Source: Collinsella aerofaciens (GTDB taxonomy: Bacteria > Actinomycetota > Coriobacteriia > Coriobacteriales > Coriobacteriaceae). From it: 23,430 nt of DNA. Below the pieces are notes generated by a model. The model did no database searches. It was not told the DNA's origin and saw nothing but the letters and a program-made list of their open reading frames with translations. The DNA is taken from contig RKAY01000164.1 of assembly GCA_014846205.1 (NCBI GenBank), forward strand, positions 1 through 23,430. Direction: 5' to 3'. The position numbers and the translations under genes were made by a program. The first letter of the stretch is position 1. Every line of letters begins with the position of its first letter. Below are positions 9,128-17,288 of this stretch, in pieces.

Positions 9128-9150
9128 GCGGCCTTCTCCTCTAAGATGTT

Positions 9151-9208
9151 AATGCGTCAACAATTAAACGAAGCGCATTATGGACGTTCGCCGTCAATGC
9201 GTCAACAA
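9151..9208. promoter_or_regulatory. Two 13 bp direct repeats in the divergent promoter region
   Basis: AATGCGTCAACAA occurs at 9151-9163 and again at 9196-9208, 45 bp apart start to start. They lie upstream of the minus-strand hydrolase gene and of the plus-strand hemolysin III gene. Each repeat includes a minus-strand TTGACG that could act as a -35 box; a TAATGC follows the distal one after 19 bp. They may be binding sites for a regulator or simply duplicated promoter parts. Confidence 0.45.
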
Positions 9209-9272
9209 GCAAAGAATGGGTAAACAAAGGGTCACGTGTGGTGCAAATTTCGCACGTACCCAGACGCTTTGA

Positions 9273-9278
9273 TATAGT
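9273..9278 (+). promoter_or_regulatory. Possible -10 box for the hemolysin III gene
   Basis: TATAGT lies 35 bp before the start codon in an AT-richer stretch. No good -35 box is visible 17 bp upstream. Confidence 0.35.
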
Positions 9279-9313
9279 GTTGAGAACTATTTACGTTGGA
9301 GGATGTAACCGGC

Positions 9314-9997
9314 ATGTCCGATTCGAGCGACAGTTCCAAGCCGCGACCTAAGGCCGCGGCCGTTCCGCACTACACGGTGGGCGAGGAGATCATGAACTCC
9401 GTTACCCATGGTGTCGGCTGCCTGCTGGGTATCGCAGGTCTTGTGCTCCTGATCGTATTTGCCGCTCTTCGCGGTGGCGGTCCGGCGCATATGGCCGCGG
9501 CAATCGTCTACGGCGCCAGCATTATTCTCGAATACCTTGCCTCCACGCTCTACCATGCGATTCAGCCCGCGGGCGCTAAGCGTGTGTTTCGCATCATCGA
9601 CCACAGCTGCATCTACCTGCTCATAGCCGGCAGCTATACACCGTTTTGCCTCATCACGCTGGCAAACGACGGTGGTCCCGTGCTGTTTTTTGCCGTATGG
9701 GCCATCGCCATTATCGGCATCGCTCTCGAGTGCTTTTTACGCGAGCGCCAGCCGCATTGGGTAAGCGGCCTGGTCTATCTGCTGATGGGCTGGCTCGTCG
9801 TCTTTAAGCTGCCCGAGCTCGTGTCACTGCTCAACCCCGTGGCACTTGCCCTGCTCGCTGTCGGCGGCGTGTGCTACACCGTGGGCGTGCCGTTCTACAT
9901 CGCCAAAAACGTGCGTTACCTCCACAGTGTGTTTCACTTGTGGGTGCTCGCCGGCAGTATCTTCCAGTTCATGGCGGTGATCCTCTTCGTAATCTAG
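9314..9997 (+). CDS. Hemolysin III family (PAQR-like) membrane protein
   Basis: A 227-residue protein with about seven hydrophobic segments. The family signatures are present: NSVTHGVGCLLG near residues 28-39, the STLYH motif at 77-81, DHSCIYLLIAGSYTPF at 96-111, and a C-terminal HSVFHLW with H204 and H208. These histidines, with that of the STLYH motif and D96, form the zinc site shared with PAQR receptors. Bacterial members (TrhA/YqfA) affect membrane lipid composition; direct haemolysis is doubtful. An in-frame TTG at 9296 opens the frame, but the ATG at 9314, 12 bases after GGAGG, is preferred. The TAA of an alternative short frame at 9303 rules out the ATG inside the SD. Confidence 0.9.
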   Translation: MSDSSDSSKPRPKAAAVPHYTVGEEIMNSVTHGVGCLLGIAGLVLLIVFAALRGGGPAHMAAAIVYGASIILEYLASTLYHAIQPAGAKRVFRIIDHSCIYLLIAGSYTPFCLITLANDGGPVLFFAVWAIAIIGIALECFLRERQPHWVSGLVYLLMGWLVVFKLPELVSLLNPVALALLAVGGVCYTVGVPFYIAKNVRYLHSVFHLWVLAGSIFQFMAVILFVI

Positions 9998-10111
9998 CGA
10001 TCGCGTCTGTGCCCGCGGGCCCATCCGAGCGGCCGCCGGGCGCAACTGCCCTATCCGTCACCTACGCTTACTACCTAACGTCCCGAATCTTGGAGGTTCG
10101 AGAAACTCCCG

Positions 10112-11485
<1,374 letters not shown>

Positions 11486-11509
11486 GGCAAGGAAGAGTAG
11501 GGGAGAGTT

Positions 11510-12355
11510 ATGGCAGGCCTGTTCAACATCCTTAAGGTCACCGTCAGCGAGGACAAGATCTGCGCGCACGTGCTGGTGAACCCCGGCATGCCGCTCATGA
11601 CCTCGGAGGATATCGAGGCCACGGCGCGCGTGTACTACCTGGTGCCGGCGATTGCCAAGCACCTGTGTCTGGGTGATTCCGGTCGTGAGTTCCAGGACTG
11701 CATGGGCCAGACCGAGCTTTGCCACCTGCTTGAGCATGTGACGGTCGAGCTCATGAACGAGACCGGTCTTGCGGGCAGCATTTCGTGCGGCCGCACCCGC
11801 GTGAGCGAACACGACGAGCGCGTCTTTGAGATTGAGCTTTCGTGCCCCGATGATGCGCTGGCCATCGGTGCGCTGTCTTCGGCCACCTTTATGATGGACT
11901 GGGCCTACTTGCACGCTGATCAGCCGGCTCCCGACGTGGAGGGCACGGTCGCGGGCCTGCGCAACCTGGTGCTGGGCATGCGCGCCGAGGCCGAGGGCAA
12001 AGATCCGCACGAGGCCGTCGCCGCCGCGAATGGCGAGGACGTGGCAGAGGATGCTGTCGAGGACGACGCCGCTGCTGGCAGTGAGGCCGCTGCCGAGTCC
12101 CTTTCCGATACGGCCGCCGAGCCTGAGTCCGAGCCTGCCGAGCCCCAGGGCGTTCCCAACTTTGACGACGAGCCGCAGGTGGCTATTGATACCGAAGGCG
12201 CGACCGTTGAGAGTCATGAGGTCCCCGCTGCCGTCTTTGGCGGTGCGGCAACGGTTCCGGCAGGACCTGCGCACGAGGGCAGCCTGCCACTCGTGGACGG
12301 CTCCGGCGAGGACCCTGCCGCCACGGTGGCCATGTCGGCCCTGCCGCAGGAGTAA
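11510..12355 (+). CDS. Small protein resembling the cyanophycin synthetase N-terminal domain, with acidic tail
   Basis: A 281-residue cytoplasmic protein with two parts. Residues 1-135 contain HLLEHVTVEL (72-81) and GRTR (94-97), spaced as in the N-terminal domain of cyanophycin synthetases (there GHIVEHVALELQ ... GRTR). Residues 140-281 are acidic, alanine- and proline-rich and probably disordered. The ATP-grasp and Mur-ligase domains of true CphA are absent, so it cannot polymerise by itself. In CphA this region binds the growing polymer, so a substrate- or partner-binding role is possible. GGGGAG precedes the ATG at 11510, and the gene follows the CNNM transporter by 24 bases. The family assignment rests on a short motif match and is an inference. 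Confidence 0.75.
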   Translation: MAGLFNILKVTVSEDKICAHVLVNPGMPLMTSEDIEATARVYYLVPAIAKHLCLGDSGREFQDCMGQTELCHLLEHVTVELMNETGLAGSISCGRTRVSEHDERVFEIELSCPDDALAIGALSSATFMMDWAYLHADQPAPDVEGTVAGLRNLVLGMRAEAEGKDPHEAVAAANGEDVAEDAVEDDAAAGSEAAAESLSDTAAEPESEPAEPQGVPNFDDEPQVAIDTEGATVESHEVPAAVFGGAATVPAGPAHEGSLPLVDGSGEDPAATVAMSALPQE

Positions 12356-12434
12356 GCTCACGCGTTTATCACCGCCGTCTACCTGCGCTTTTACCGTACG
12401 CAGATGAGCGGGGCGGCAAGTGTTGCGCTGCGGG

Positions 12435-12440
12435 TATAAT
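12435..12440 (+). promoter_or_regulatory. Candidate -10 box for the YtxH/PRC operon
   Basis: TATAAT, a perfect match to the consensus, lies 52 bp before the preferred start at 12492. No recognisable -35 box is found 16-18 bp upstream. Confidence 0.42.
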
Positions 12441-12458
12441 GGACAGCATTCAAACGGT

Positions 12459-12474
12459 GGGCACCGAGGTGCCC
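12459..12474 (+). promoter_or_regulatory. Short hairpin just upstream of the YtxH ribosome-binding site
   Basis: GGGCAC (12459-12464) and GTGCCC (12469-12474) flank CGAG. The hairpin would fold in the 5' leader, ending 2 bases before AGGAGAGG. It may affect translation or RNA stability. Confidence 0.35.
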
Positions 12475-12491
12475 GCAGGAGAGGAATGATC

Positions 12492-12881
12492 ATGGGAAAG
12501 ACTTTCAGCTTTGTCTCCGGCGCGCTCTTTGGTGCTGCCGCCGGCGCTATCATCGGCGTTGCCCTGGCCCCGCGTTCGGGTGCCGAGACCCGCGCCATGG
12601 CTGCCGATATCGCCAACGATGCTTGGGATAACATGCGCGACACCTACGAGCACAGTGCCGAGGAGGCCCGCGCCGCGGTCAGTGACTTCGGCCCGATGGT
12701 TGACGCTAAGACCGATGACCTGCGTGCCAAGGTCGACTTGGCCCGCGAGCGCATGGACCAACTGCGTGAGCAGCTCAACGATGCCATCTCGGGTGGCAAC
12801 GTGACGCCCGCCGCCGATGTCGTGGTCGAGAACGCCGTCGAGGCCGACGCCGAGGCTGCGGAGCCTTCGACCGAGGCATAA
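12492..12881 (+). CDS. YtxH domain protein
   Basis: A 129-residue protein. A glycine- and alanine-rich hydrophobic segment at residues 6-26 (VSGALFGAAAGAIIGVALAP) followed by APRSG matches the YtxH family, small membrane-associated stress proteins of Gram-positives. Residues 50-100 are charged and likely helical or coiled coil, and the tail is acidic. Two ATGs are in frame, at 12486 and 12492; the second has AGGAGAGG (12477-12484) at normal spacing and gives the usual start MGKTFSFVSG. The stop overlaps the next ATG by one base, so the YtxH and PRC proteins are translationally coupled. The biochemical role of the family is not known. Confidence 0.82.
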   Translation: MGKTFSFVSGALFGAAAGAIIGVALAPRSGAETRAMAADIANDAWDNMRDTYEHSAEEARAAVSDFGPMVDAKTDDLRAKVDLARERMDQLREQLNDAISGGNVTPAADVVVENAVEADAEAAEPSTEA

Positions 12882-13636
12882 TGCGCACCGGGGATTTTGT
12901 CGGCATCAAGGTTTACCGCAAGCCTGCCGAGGACAAGCGTACCAAAAAGGACGGCACGCCGCGCAGCCCCAAAAAGCTCGGTAAGATTCACTTTCCGGTC
13001 TTTTCGCCGGGTGGCACGCGCGTGGTGGGTTTTATGGTTCGCCAGTCCGATATCGCGGGCATGATCGAGCGTCCCGACCGGTTTGTGGCGCTCGATGCCG
13101 TCGGTGTCTATGAGGGTGCCATCGCGGTCGATGACGCCAAGGGCACCTATGATGCCGCCGCTGCCAAGCGTCTCGATATCAACCTGGACGACTGCATTAT
13201 CTGGGTCGGTATGGACGTGCGCACGGAATCGGGTGATGTCGTGGGCTATTGCTCGGATGTTGAGTTCAAACCGCGTTCGGGCATTGTACAGACGTTCTAT
13301 GTGACCGCCAGTGCCGCATCGAGCATGTTGGTGGGCGACACGCAGGTGCCGCCGACGATGCTGCGCGGCTACGATAACGGCGCGATGATCGTCTCGGATG
13401 AGGTCAAGACGCTCGGGTATTCGGGCGGTGCGGCTGCCAAGGCTGCCGAGGCGAGTGTCGTGGTGGGCGACAAGGTCAAAAAGGGTGCCAAGGTGCTCGA
13501 CGACAAGGGTTCGGTTGCCGTTGACAGGGGCAGTCGCGCGCTGGGCAAGCAGCTCGGCAAGACACGCGGCATGTTCAAGGCCTTTAAGGACGAATATCAA
13601 AAGGCGAGCGGAGGCTCGTCGAAAGCTAACAAATAG
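12881..13636 (+). CDS. PRC-barrel domain protein
   Basis: A 251-residue soluble protein. The first about 165 residues look like two PRC-barrel units: one around GDFVGIKVYRKP to VALDAVGVYEG, the second around DDCIIWVGMDVRTESGDVVGYCSDVEF. PRC barrels in the H-chain of photosynthetic reaction centres and in RimM mediate binding to protein or RNA. Here the protein may act at the membrane with its coupled partner YtxH. The C-terminus after about 185 is lysine- and alanine-rich and perhaps amphipathic. The ATG at 12881 shares its first base with the upstream TAA. A rho-independent terminator follows at 13658. Another PRC-like barrel opens the MgtE-like protein encoded at 15436. Confidence 0.8.
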   Translation: MRTGDFVGIKVYRKPAEDKRTKKDGTPRSPKKLGKIHFPVFSPGGTRVVGFMVRQSDIAGMIERPDRFVALDAVGVYEGAIAVDDAKGTYDAAAAKRLDINLDDCIIWVGMDVRTESGDVVGYCSDVEFKPRSGIVQTFYVTASAASSMLVGDTQVPPTMLRGYDNGAMIVSDEVKTLGYSGGAAAKAAEASVVVGDKVKKGAKVLDDKGSVAVDRGSRALGKQLGKTRGMFKAFKDEYQKASGGSSKANK

Positions 13637-13657
13637 CGACATACCAAACGATGGGAG

Positions 13658-13693
13658 GCGAGCCGGAGACATGTAACTCCGGCTCGCTGTGTT
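13658..13693 (+). terminator. Rho-independent terminator after the PRC-barrel gene
   Basis: GCGAGCCGGAG (13658-13668) pairs perfectly with CTCCGGCTCGC (13677-13687) around an 8 nt loop, followed by TGTGTT. The T-run is weak but the 11 bp stem is strong. Confidence 0.75.
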
Positions 13694-13708
13694 TATGGGG
13701 GAGGGCAC

Positions 13709-15115
13709 ATGCGCCAAAACGGATCCAATGTTAACGGGCGATCGAGTGCGTGTCCGACGGCGCGTCGCGACTTGGGGCAGCTGCCCAGCGGTCAGCGCCG
13801 CCGTCGTCGTAAGCCCGGCGCGGTGTACCTCAACCACAGCCGTGGGTTTAGCGATCGCAGTGCACGCATCGGCAACGGGCGTTCGCCCCGCCGTTCGTCT
13901 CGCCTGCCCTACGCGCTCATCGCCGTGGGCTGCGCGTTCGTACTGTTTGTCGCCGCCGTCGTGGGCTACATCAACCGTAGTGTGGACGTCGTGCTCAACG
14001 GAGAGCAGACCGCGGTGCGCGTGGGCTCTACGCTGCAGACGCTTATCGACGATCAGGAGTTGACCGACACCTATTCTGCCGGCGACCTGCTGGCGGTCGA
14101 CGACAGTGTGCTCAAGCGCCGTGGCGGCGAAAAGCTGTCGGTGAAGGTTGACGGCAAGCGTGTAAAGCAAGGCAAGTGGGATAGCCGCGAGCTTACCGGC
14201 GGCGAGAAGATCACGGTTAAGGATGGTCGCAACGTCTACGAGAAGCACGAGGTGCAGGCTACGACCATCGAGCCCAAGCTCAAAGTCGAGGGCACGGGTG
14301 CCATCGAGTACGTGCAAACCTGGGGCGTCCAGGGTCGTTCTGAGGTGTGGGTCGGCGAACAGTCGGGTAAGACGCAGGACCGCGGCGAGGTCGTGCCCGC
14401 CACCGATTGCATCGTCGCCTGTGCCAGCGTGGCGCCCAAGGGCAATGAGAAGGTCGTGGCTCTGACGTTTGATGAGGGCCCCAGTGGCGCCACCAAACAG
14501 ATTTTGCAGGTGCTCAAAGAGAAGGGTGTCACCGCGACGTTCTTCCTCTCAGGCGATGCGGCCGAGGCCTCGCCCGCTACGGCCAAGGCGATTGTCGATG
14601 CCGGATGTGAGATCGGTTCCAACAGCTACAGCGACGATTCGCTCAAGGGCGAGGACCGCGAGACGGTGCGCGAGCAAATTTCGAAGGGCACCGACGCCAT
14701 CAAGTCGGCGACTGGTGTGAAGACGATGCTGCTGCGTGCCCCGTACGCCGCCTTTGACGAGCAAAACTGGATCGACTCGATGGATTTGGTGTCCGCGGTA
14801 GTCTCGTGGAATATCGACTCGGGCGACTGGCTGCTCAACGGTGCCGACGAGCAGGTCTCGACGGTGCTGGATTCGGTGACGCCGGGCAATATCGTGCTGC
14901 TTACCGATAGCGATGAGTGCTCCGAGCAGACGCTCGAGGCGCTGCCGCAGATTATCGACGGGCTTATTGCCGACGGCTACAAAATCGTGACGTTGAGCGA
15001 TCTGGTCAAGACGGATACGGCACTGAGCAAAAAGCTCACCTCGCTGACGAAGGTCACCATGCCCAAAAACGCCGTGTTCCCCCAGCTCGCCGAAAATGAC
15101 GACACCACGGAATAG
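13709..15115 (+). CDS. Membrane-anchored NodB-fold polysaccharide deacetylase homologue with degenerate metal site
   Basis: A 468-residue protein. A basic cytoplasmic N-terminus (1-66) is followed by one helix (68-88), a DUF348/ubiquitin-like segment (VDVVLNGEQTAVRVGSTLQ, about 92-110), a linker and a NodB domain at about 248-432. The domain keeps RAPY (343-346), WNIDSGDW (367-374) and the overall order, but the metal ligands differ from the family: TFDEGP instead of TFDDGP (E256), NSYSDD instead of HTxxH (N305, D309) and LLTD instead of LLHD (T399). Normal members deacetylate peptidoglycan or other glycans outside the membrane. This copy may be inactive or bind metal differently. The ATG at 13709 follows GGGGGAGG. 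The stop lies inside a GGGGAC-family repeat (15114-15140). Confidence 0.87.
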   Translation: MRQNGSNVNGRSSACPTARRDLGQLPSGQRRRRRKPGAVYLNHSRGFSDRSARIGNGRSPRRSSRLPYALIAVGCAFVLFVAAVVGYINRSVDVVLNGEQTAVRVGSTLQTLIDDQELTDTYSAGDLLAVDDSVLKRRGGEKLSVKVDGKRVKQGKWDSRELTGGEKITVKDGRNVYEKHEVQATTIEPKLKVEGTGAIEYVQTWGVQGRSEVWVGEQSGKTQDRGEVVPATDCIVACASVAPKGNEKVVALTFDEGPSGATKQILQVLKEKGVTATFFLSGDAAEASPATAKAIVDAGCEIGSNSYSDDSLKGEDRETVREQISKGTDAIKSATGVKTMLLRAPYAAFDEQNWIDSMDLVSAVVSWNIDSGDWLLNGADEQVSTVLDSVTPGNIVLLTDSDECSEQTLEALPQIIDGLIADGYKIVTLSDLVKTDTALSKKLTSLTKVTMPKNAVFPQLAENDDTTE

Positions 15116-15140
15116 TCATTTAAGAACGTCCCCAATGACT
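15114..15140. repeat. GGGGAC-family repeat, diverged copy
   Basis: Starts AGTCATTTAAGAACGTCCCC and ends AATGACT, with terminal AGTCATT/AATGACT complementarity. Its first two bases belong to the TAG stop of the upstream gene. Confidence 0.65.
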
Positions 15141-15215
15141 ATGTCACGGATGCGTTAGCGTTAGGTATGCCTGCAATGTGCAGCGTATAAACTCGGTGCC
15201 GCAGCGCGATGCTGA

Positions 15216-15224
15216 TGCTATAGT
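15216..15224 (+). promoter_or_regulatory. Candidate extended -10 promoter for the MgtE-like/NRAMP operon
   Basis: TGCTATAGT combines TG with a TATAGT -10 box. A transcript from about 15231 would have a leader of about 205 nt before the TTG start at 15436. No convincing -35 box is seen, as is usual for extended -10 promoters. Confidence 0.45.
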
Positions 15225-15230
15225 TACTGC

Positions 15231-15435
15231 GGATAATAAGGGTCAAGAGAAAGGTTACAGGTGAAATCCAAACCTCGACCATACAGTCGATGACCCCTTG
15301 CAGGTGCTTTCTGCGCATGCACGGGGTGTAAGCGCCGAGCGGCGTGCCGCCCGCGCATGCGTATACATATCCAGAAGTCCACGGATTGCGTGCCATCACG
15401 GTCGCAGCCCGAAGGAATAATGATGGGGAGCACCA
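15231..15435 (+). promoter_or_regulatory. Structured 5' leader of the MgtE-like gene, possible cis-regulatory RNA
   Basis: The 320 bp gap before this gene holds a repeat, then this leader. A three-way junction can be drawn: outer stem GGGTCA (15240-15245) with TGACCC (15291-15296), and inner stems AGGTT (15252-15256)/AACCT (15271-15275) and CGAC (15276-15279)/GTCG (15286-15289). A second domain has a 9 bp stem TGCGCATGC (15312-15320)/GCATGCGTA (15355-15363) enclosing hairpin GCGCC/GGCGT (15332-15345). Position before a magnesium-transport gene suggests metal sensing. I could not match it to the M-box (ykoK), NiCo or Mn2+ riboswitch consensus. Confidence 0.5.
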
Positions 15436-17280
15436 TTGAATTATCTGAGTGAGATGCTCAAGTTGCCGGTCTTGGACGTCGATGGCGAAAAACTCGGCGT
15501 AGTGAACGATTTTGGCATTGCCACCGGCGAAGTTTTTCCGCACGTGACGTCGCTCGCGTTTCGCGGTCCCGGCAAGACGCCGTTTATGATCAGCTGGCGC
15601 AAATGGGTCGATCGCATCGACGAGACGGGCGTGTACCTCAATACATCTGCGACCAATATTCGCTTTTCGTATCTGCAGCCGACCGAGCTGCTGCTTGCAC
15701 GTGACGTGCTCAACAAGCAGATTGTCGACACACAGGGCATGAAGGTCGTGCGCGTAAACGACATCAAGTTTTCCATGTCGGGCGAAAATCAGCTGCGTTT
15801 GCTGGGTGCCGAGGTGGGCGCTCGCGGCCTGCTGCGCGCGATTAGCCCCGCGCTCGAGCATGTCGTCGAGGGCTTTATGAAGCATCTGGGCAAGCCGCTT
15901 GGCGAGGACATCATCGCTTGGTCCTACATGGACCTGCTCGACCGCTCGACTAAAAATATTCAGCTTTCGGTGTCGCACAAGACGCTCGGCGAGCTGCACC
16001 CTGCCGATATTGCCGACATTATCGAGCAGCTCGACCCGCGCCTGCGTGCGCAGGTATTTGCGCAGCTCGACACCGCCCAGGCCGCCGAGGCCATCTCGGA
16101 GTTCGATGATGACGAACTTATGACCGAGATGCTCGAGGGCCTGTCCGACACGGACGCGTCGTCGATGCTGGCCATGATGGACCCGGATGACGCCGCCGAC
16201 CTGATCGACGAGCTCGATTACGAGAAGGCCGAGAAACTCCTGCGTCTGATGGGCGTCAAGGAGGAGAAGGCGATTCGTAACCTGCTGGGGTATGAGGACA
16301 ACACCGCCGGCCGCATCATGACCTCGGAGTTTGTCTCCCTGCCTGCCACGGCGACGGTTGCTGACGCCATTGACGCGATTCGCAAACTCGACGAAGACTT
16401 CGAGAGCGTCTACTACGTCTATACCGAGGACCCGAGCGGTATGCTGACGGGCGTGCTTTCGCTGCGTACGCTGATTGTGGCCGACCGCGATGCCACGCTG
16501 GGCCAGTTGGCCTACCGCGACCTGGTCTATGTGTCGCCCGACGAGGACCAGGAAGACGTAACGGACGAGATGACCAAGTACGACCTGGTTGCCATTCCCG
16601 TCTGCGATGAGAACCGCCACATCCTGGGCATCGTGACCTTCGACGACGCCATGGACGTTATCGCCGAGGAACACCAGGAGGACCTGCAGATCGCAGGCGT
16701 CGGCTCGGGTGATAGCGCGTCCGACGACTCGACGAATGTGCTCAGCTGGTTTGTGCATCGCCAGTACTGGGTTGTCGTGTGGGGCATCGCCTCGTGCATC
16801 ATGGCAACGGTGCTGGGGACGGCACTGGGCTCCGCGCATCTGGTGGTGTTCCCCATGTGCGCCATGCCGCTCGTGCTGCTGGCTGCCTCGCGTATGGTGT
16901 CGTTCGTCAAGAACTACTTCCTGGAATACGACGGCCACGACGACGAGCCTAAGCCCTACCTGGGATTCTTCTTCCAGAGCACCGGTATGGGCCTGATCCT
17001 TTCGCTTGTTACTTACCTGTGCGCGCAGCTGGTGCGCACCGCCGCGTTCCCCGATGCCTCTATGTTTGAGGAGCAGCTCTTTACCGGCTGCTTTAACATT
17101 GCCGCCATCATCTGCCTGGTGGGCAACATGAGCGCCGTGATTTATCTGATGGTGCTGTTCTGGCGCGACGAGCACGATCTCAACACGTCGGGCACCGCCA
17201 TGAACGTCATTGCCGTCATGATCTCGTGTGTGGCGTACTGCATCGCCGCGGTGCTGCTCACCATGTCAGTCATGGGTTAG
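15436..17280 (+). CDS. mgtE: MgtE-like magnesium transporter/regulator: PRC-like, MgtE-N, CBS pair, degenerate pore domain
   Basis: A 614-residue protein. Residues 1-80 look like a PRC barrel (LSEMLKLPVLDVDGEKLGVV) and 85-180 are poorly assigned. About 183-293 is the acidic MgtE N-domain (LHPADIADIIEQLDP, MDPDDAADLIDEL), and about 294-412 a CBS pair (AGRIMTSEFVSLP, LVAIPVCDENRHILGIVTFDDAMDVI). Five hydrophobic segments follow, at about 442-466, 469-492, 508-535, 550-576 and 588-612. In MgtE the last domain is a Mg2+ channel gated by Mg2+ on the N and CBS domains. Here the GTGGNxGxQ motif is replaced by LAASRMVSFV and the pore aspartate of the last helix appears as serine. The start TTG at 15436 is used because a TGA lies at 15421 and GGGGAG lies 5 bases upstream; no ATG fits. 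The NRAMP gene follows by 8 bases. Confidence 0.85.
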   Translation: MNYLSEMLKLPVLDVDGEKLGVVNDFGIATGEVFPHVTSLAFRGPGKTPFMISWRKWVDRIDETGVYLNTSATNIRFSYLQPTELLLARDVLNKQIVDTQGMKVVRVNDIKFSMSGENQLRLLGAEVGARGLLRAISPALEHVVEGFMKHLGKPLGEDIIAWSYMDLLDRSTKNIQLSVSHKTLGELHPADIADIIEQLDPRLRAQVFAQLDTAQAAEAISEFDDDELMTEMLEGLSDTDASSMLAMMDPDDAADLIDELDYEKAEKLLRLMGVKEEKAIRNLLGYEDNTAGRIMTSEFVSLPATATVADAIDAIRKLDEDFESVYYVYTEDPSGMLTGVLSLRTLIVADRDATLGQLAYRDLVYVSPDEDQEDVTDEMTKYDLVAIPVCDENRHILGIVTFDDAMDVIAEEHQEDLQIAGVGSGDSASDDSTNVLSWFVHRQYWVVVWGIASCIMATVLGTALGSAHLVVFPMCAMPLVLLAASRMVSFVKNYFLEYDGHDDEPKPYLGFFFQSTGMGLILSLVTYLCAQLVRTAAFPDASMFEEQLFTGCFNIAAIICLVGNMSAVIYLMVLFWRDEHDLNTSGTAMNVIAVMISCVAYCIAAVLLTMSVMG

Positions 17281-17288
17281 GTGGTCGC

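Noticed and set aside
15240..15300. M-box (ykoK) magnesium riboswitch
   Set aside because: The position suits one, but the conserved M-box stretches beginning GTTAGGTGAGGCTCCT are absent. I kept only a generic structured-leader call.
15139..17175. 678-codon minus-strand open frame opposite the MgtE-like gene
   Set aside because: Histidine- and valine-rich antisense sequence without domains; the plus strand has MgtE-N and CBS motifs.
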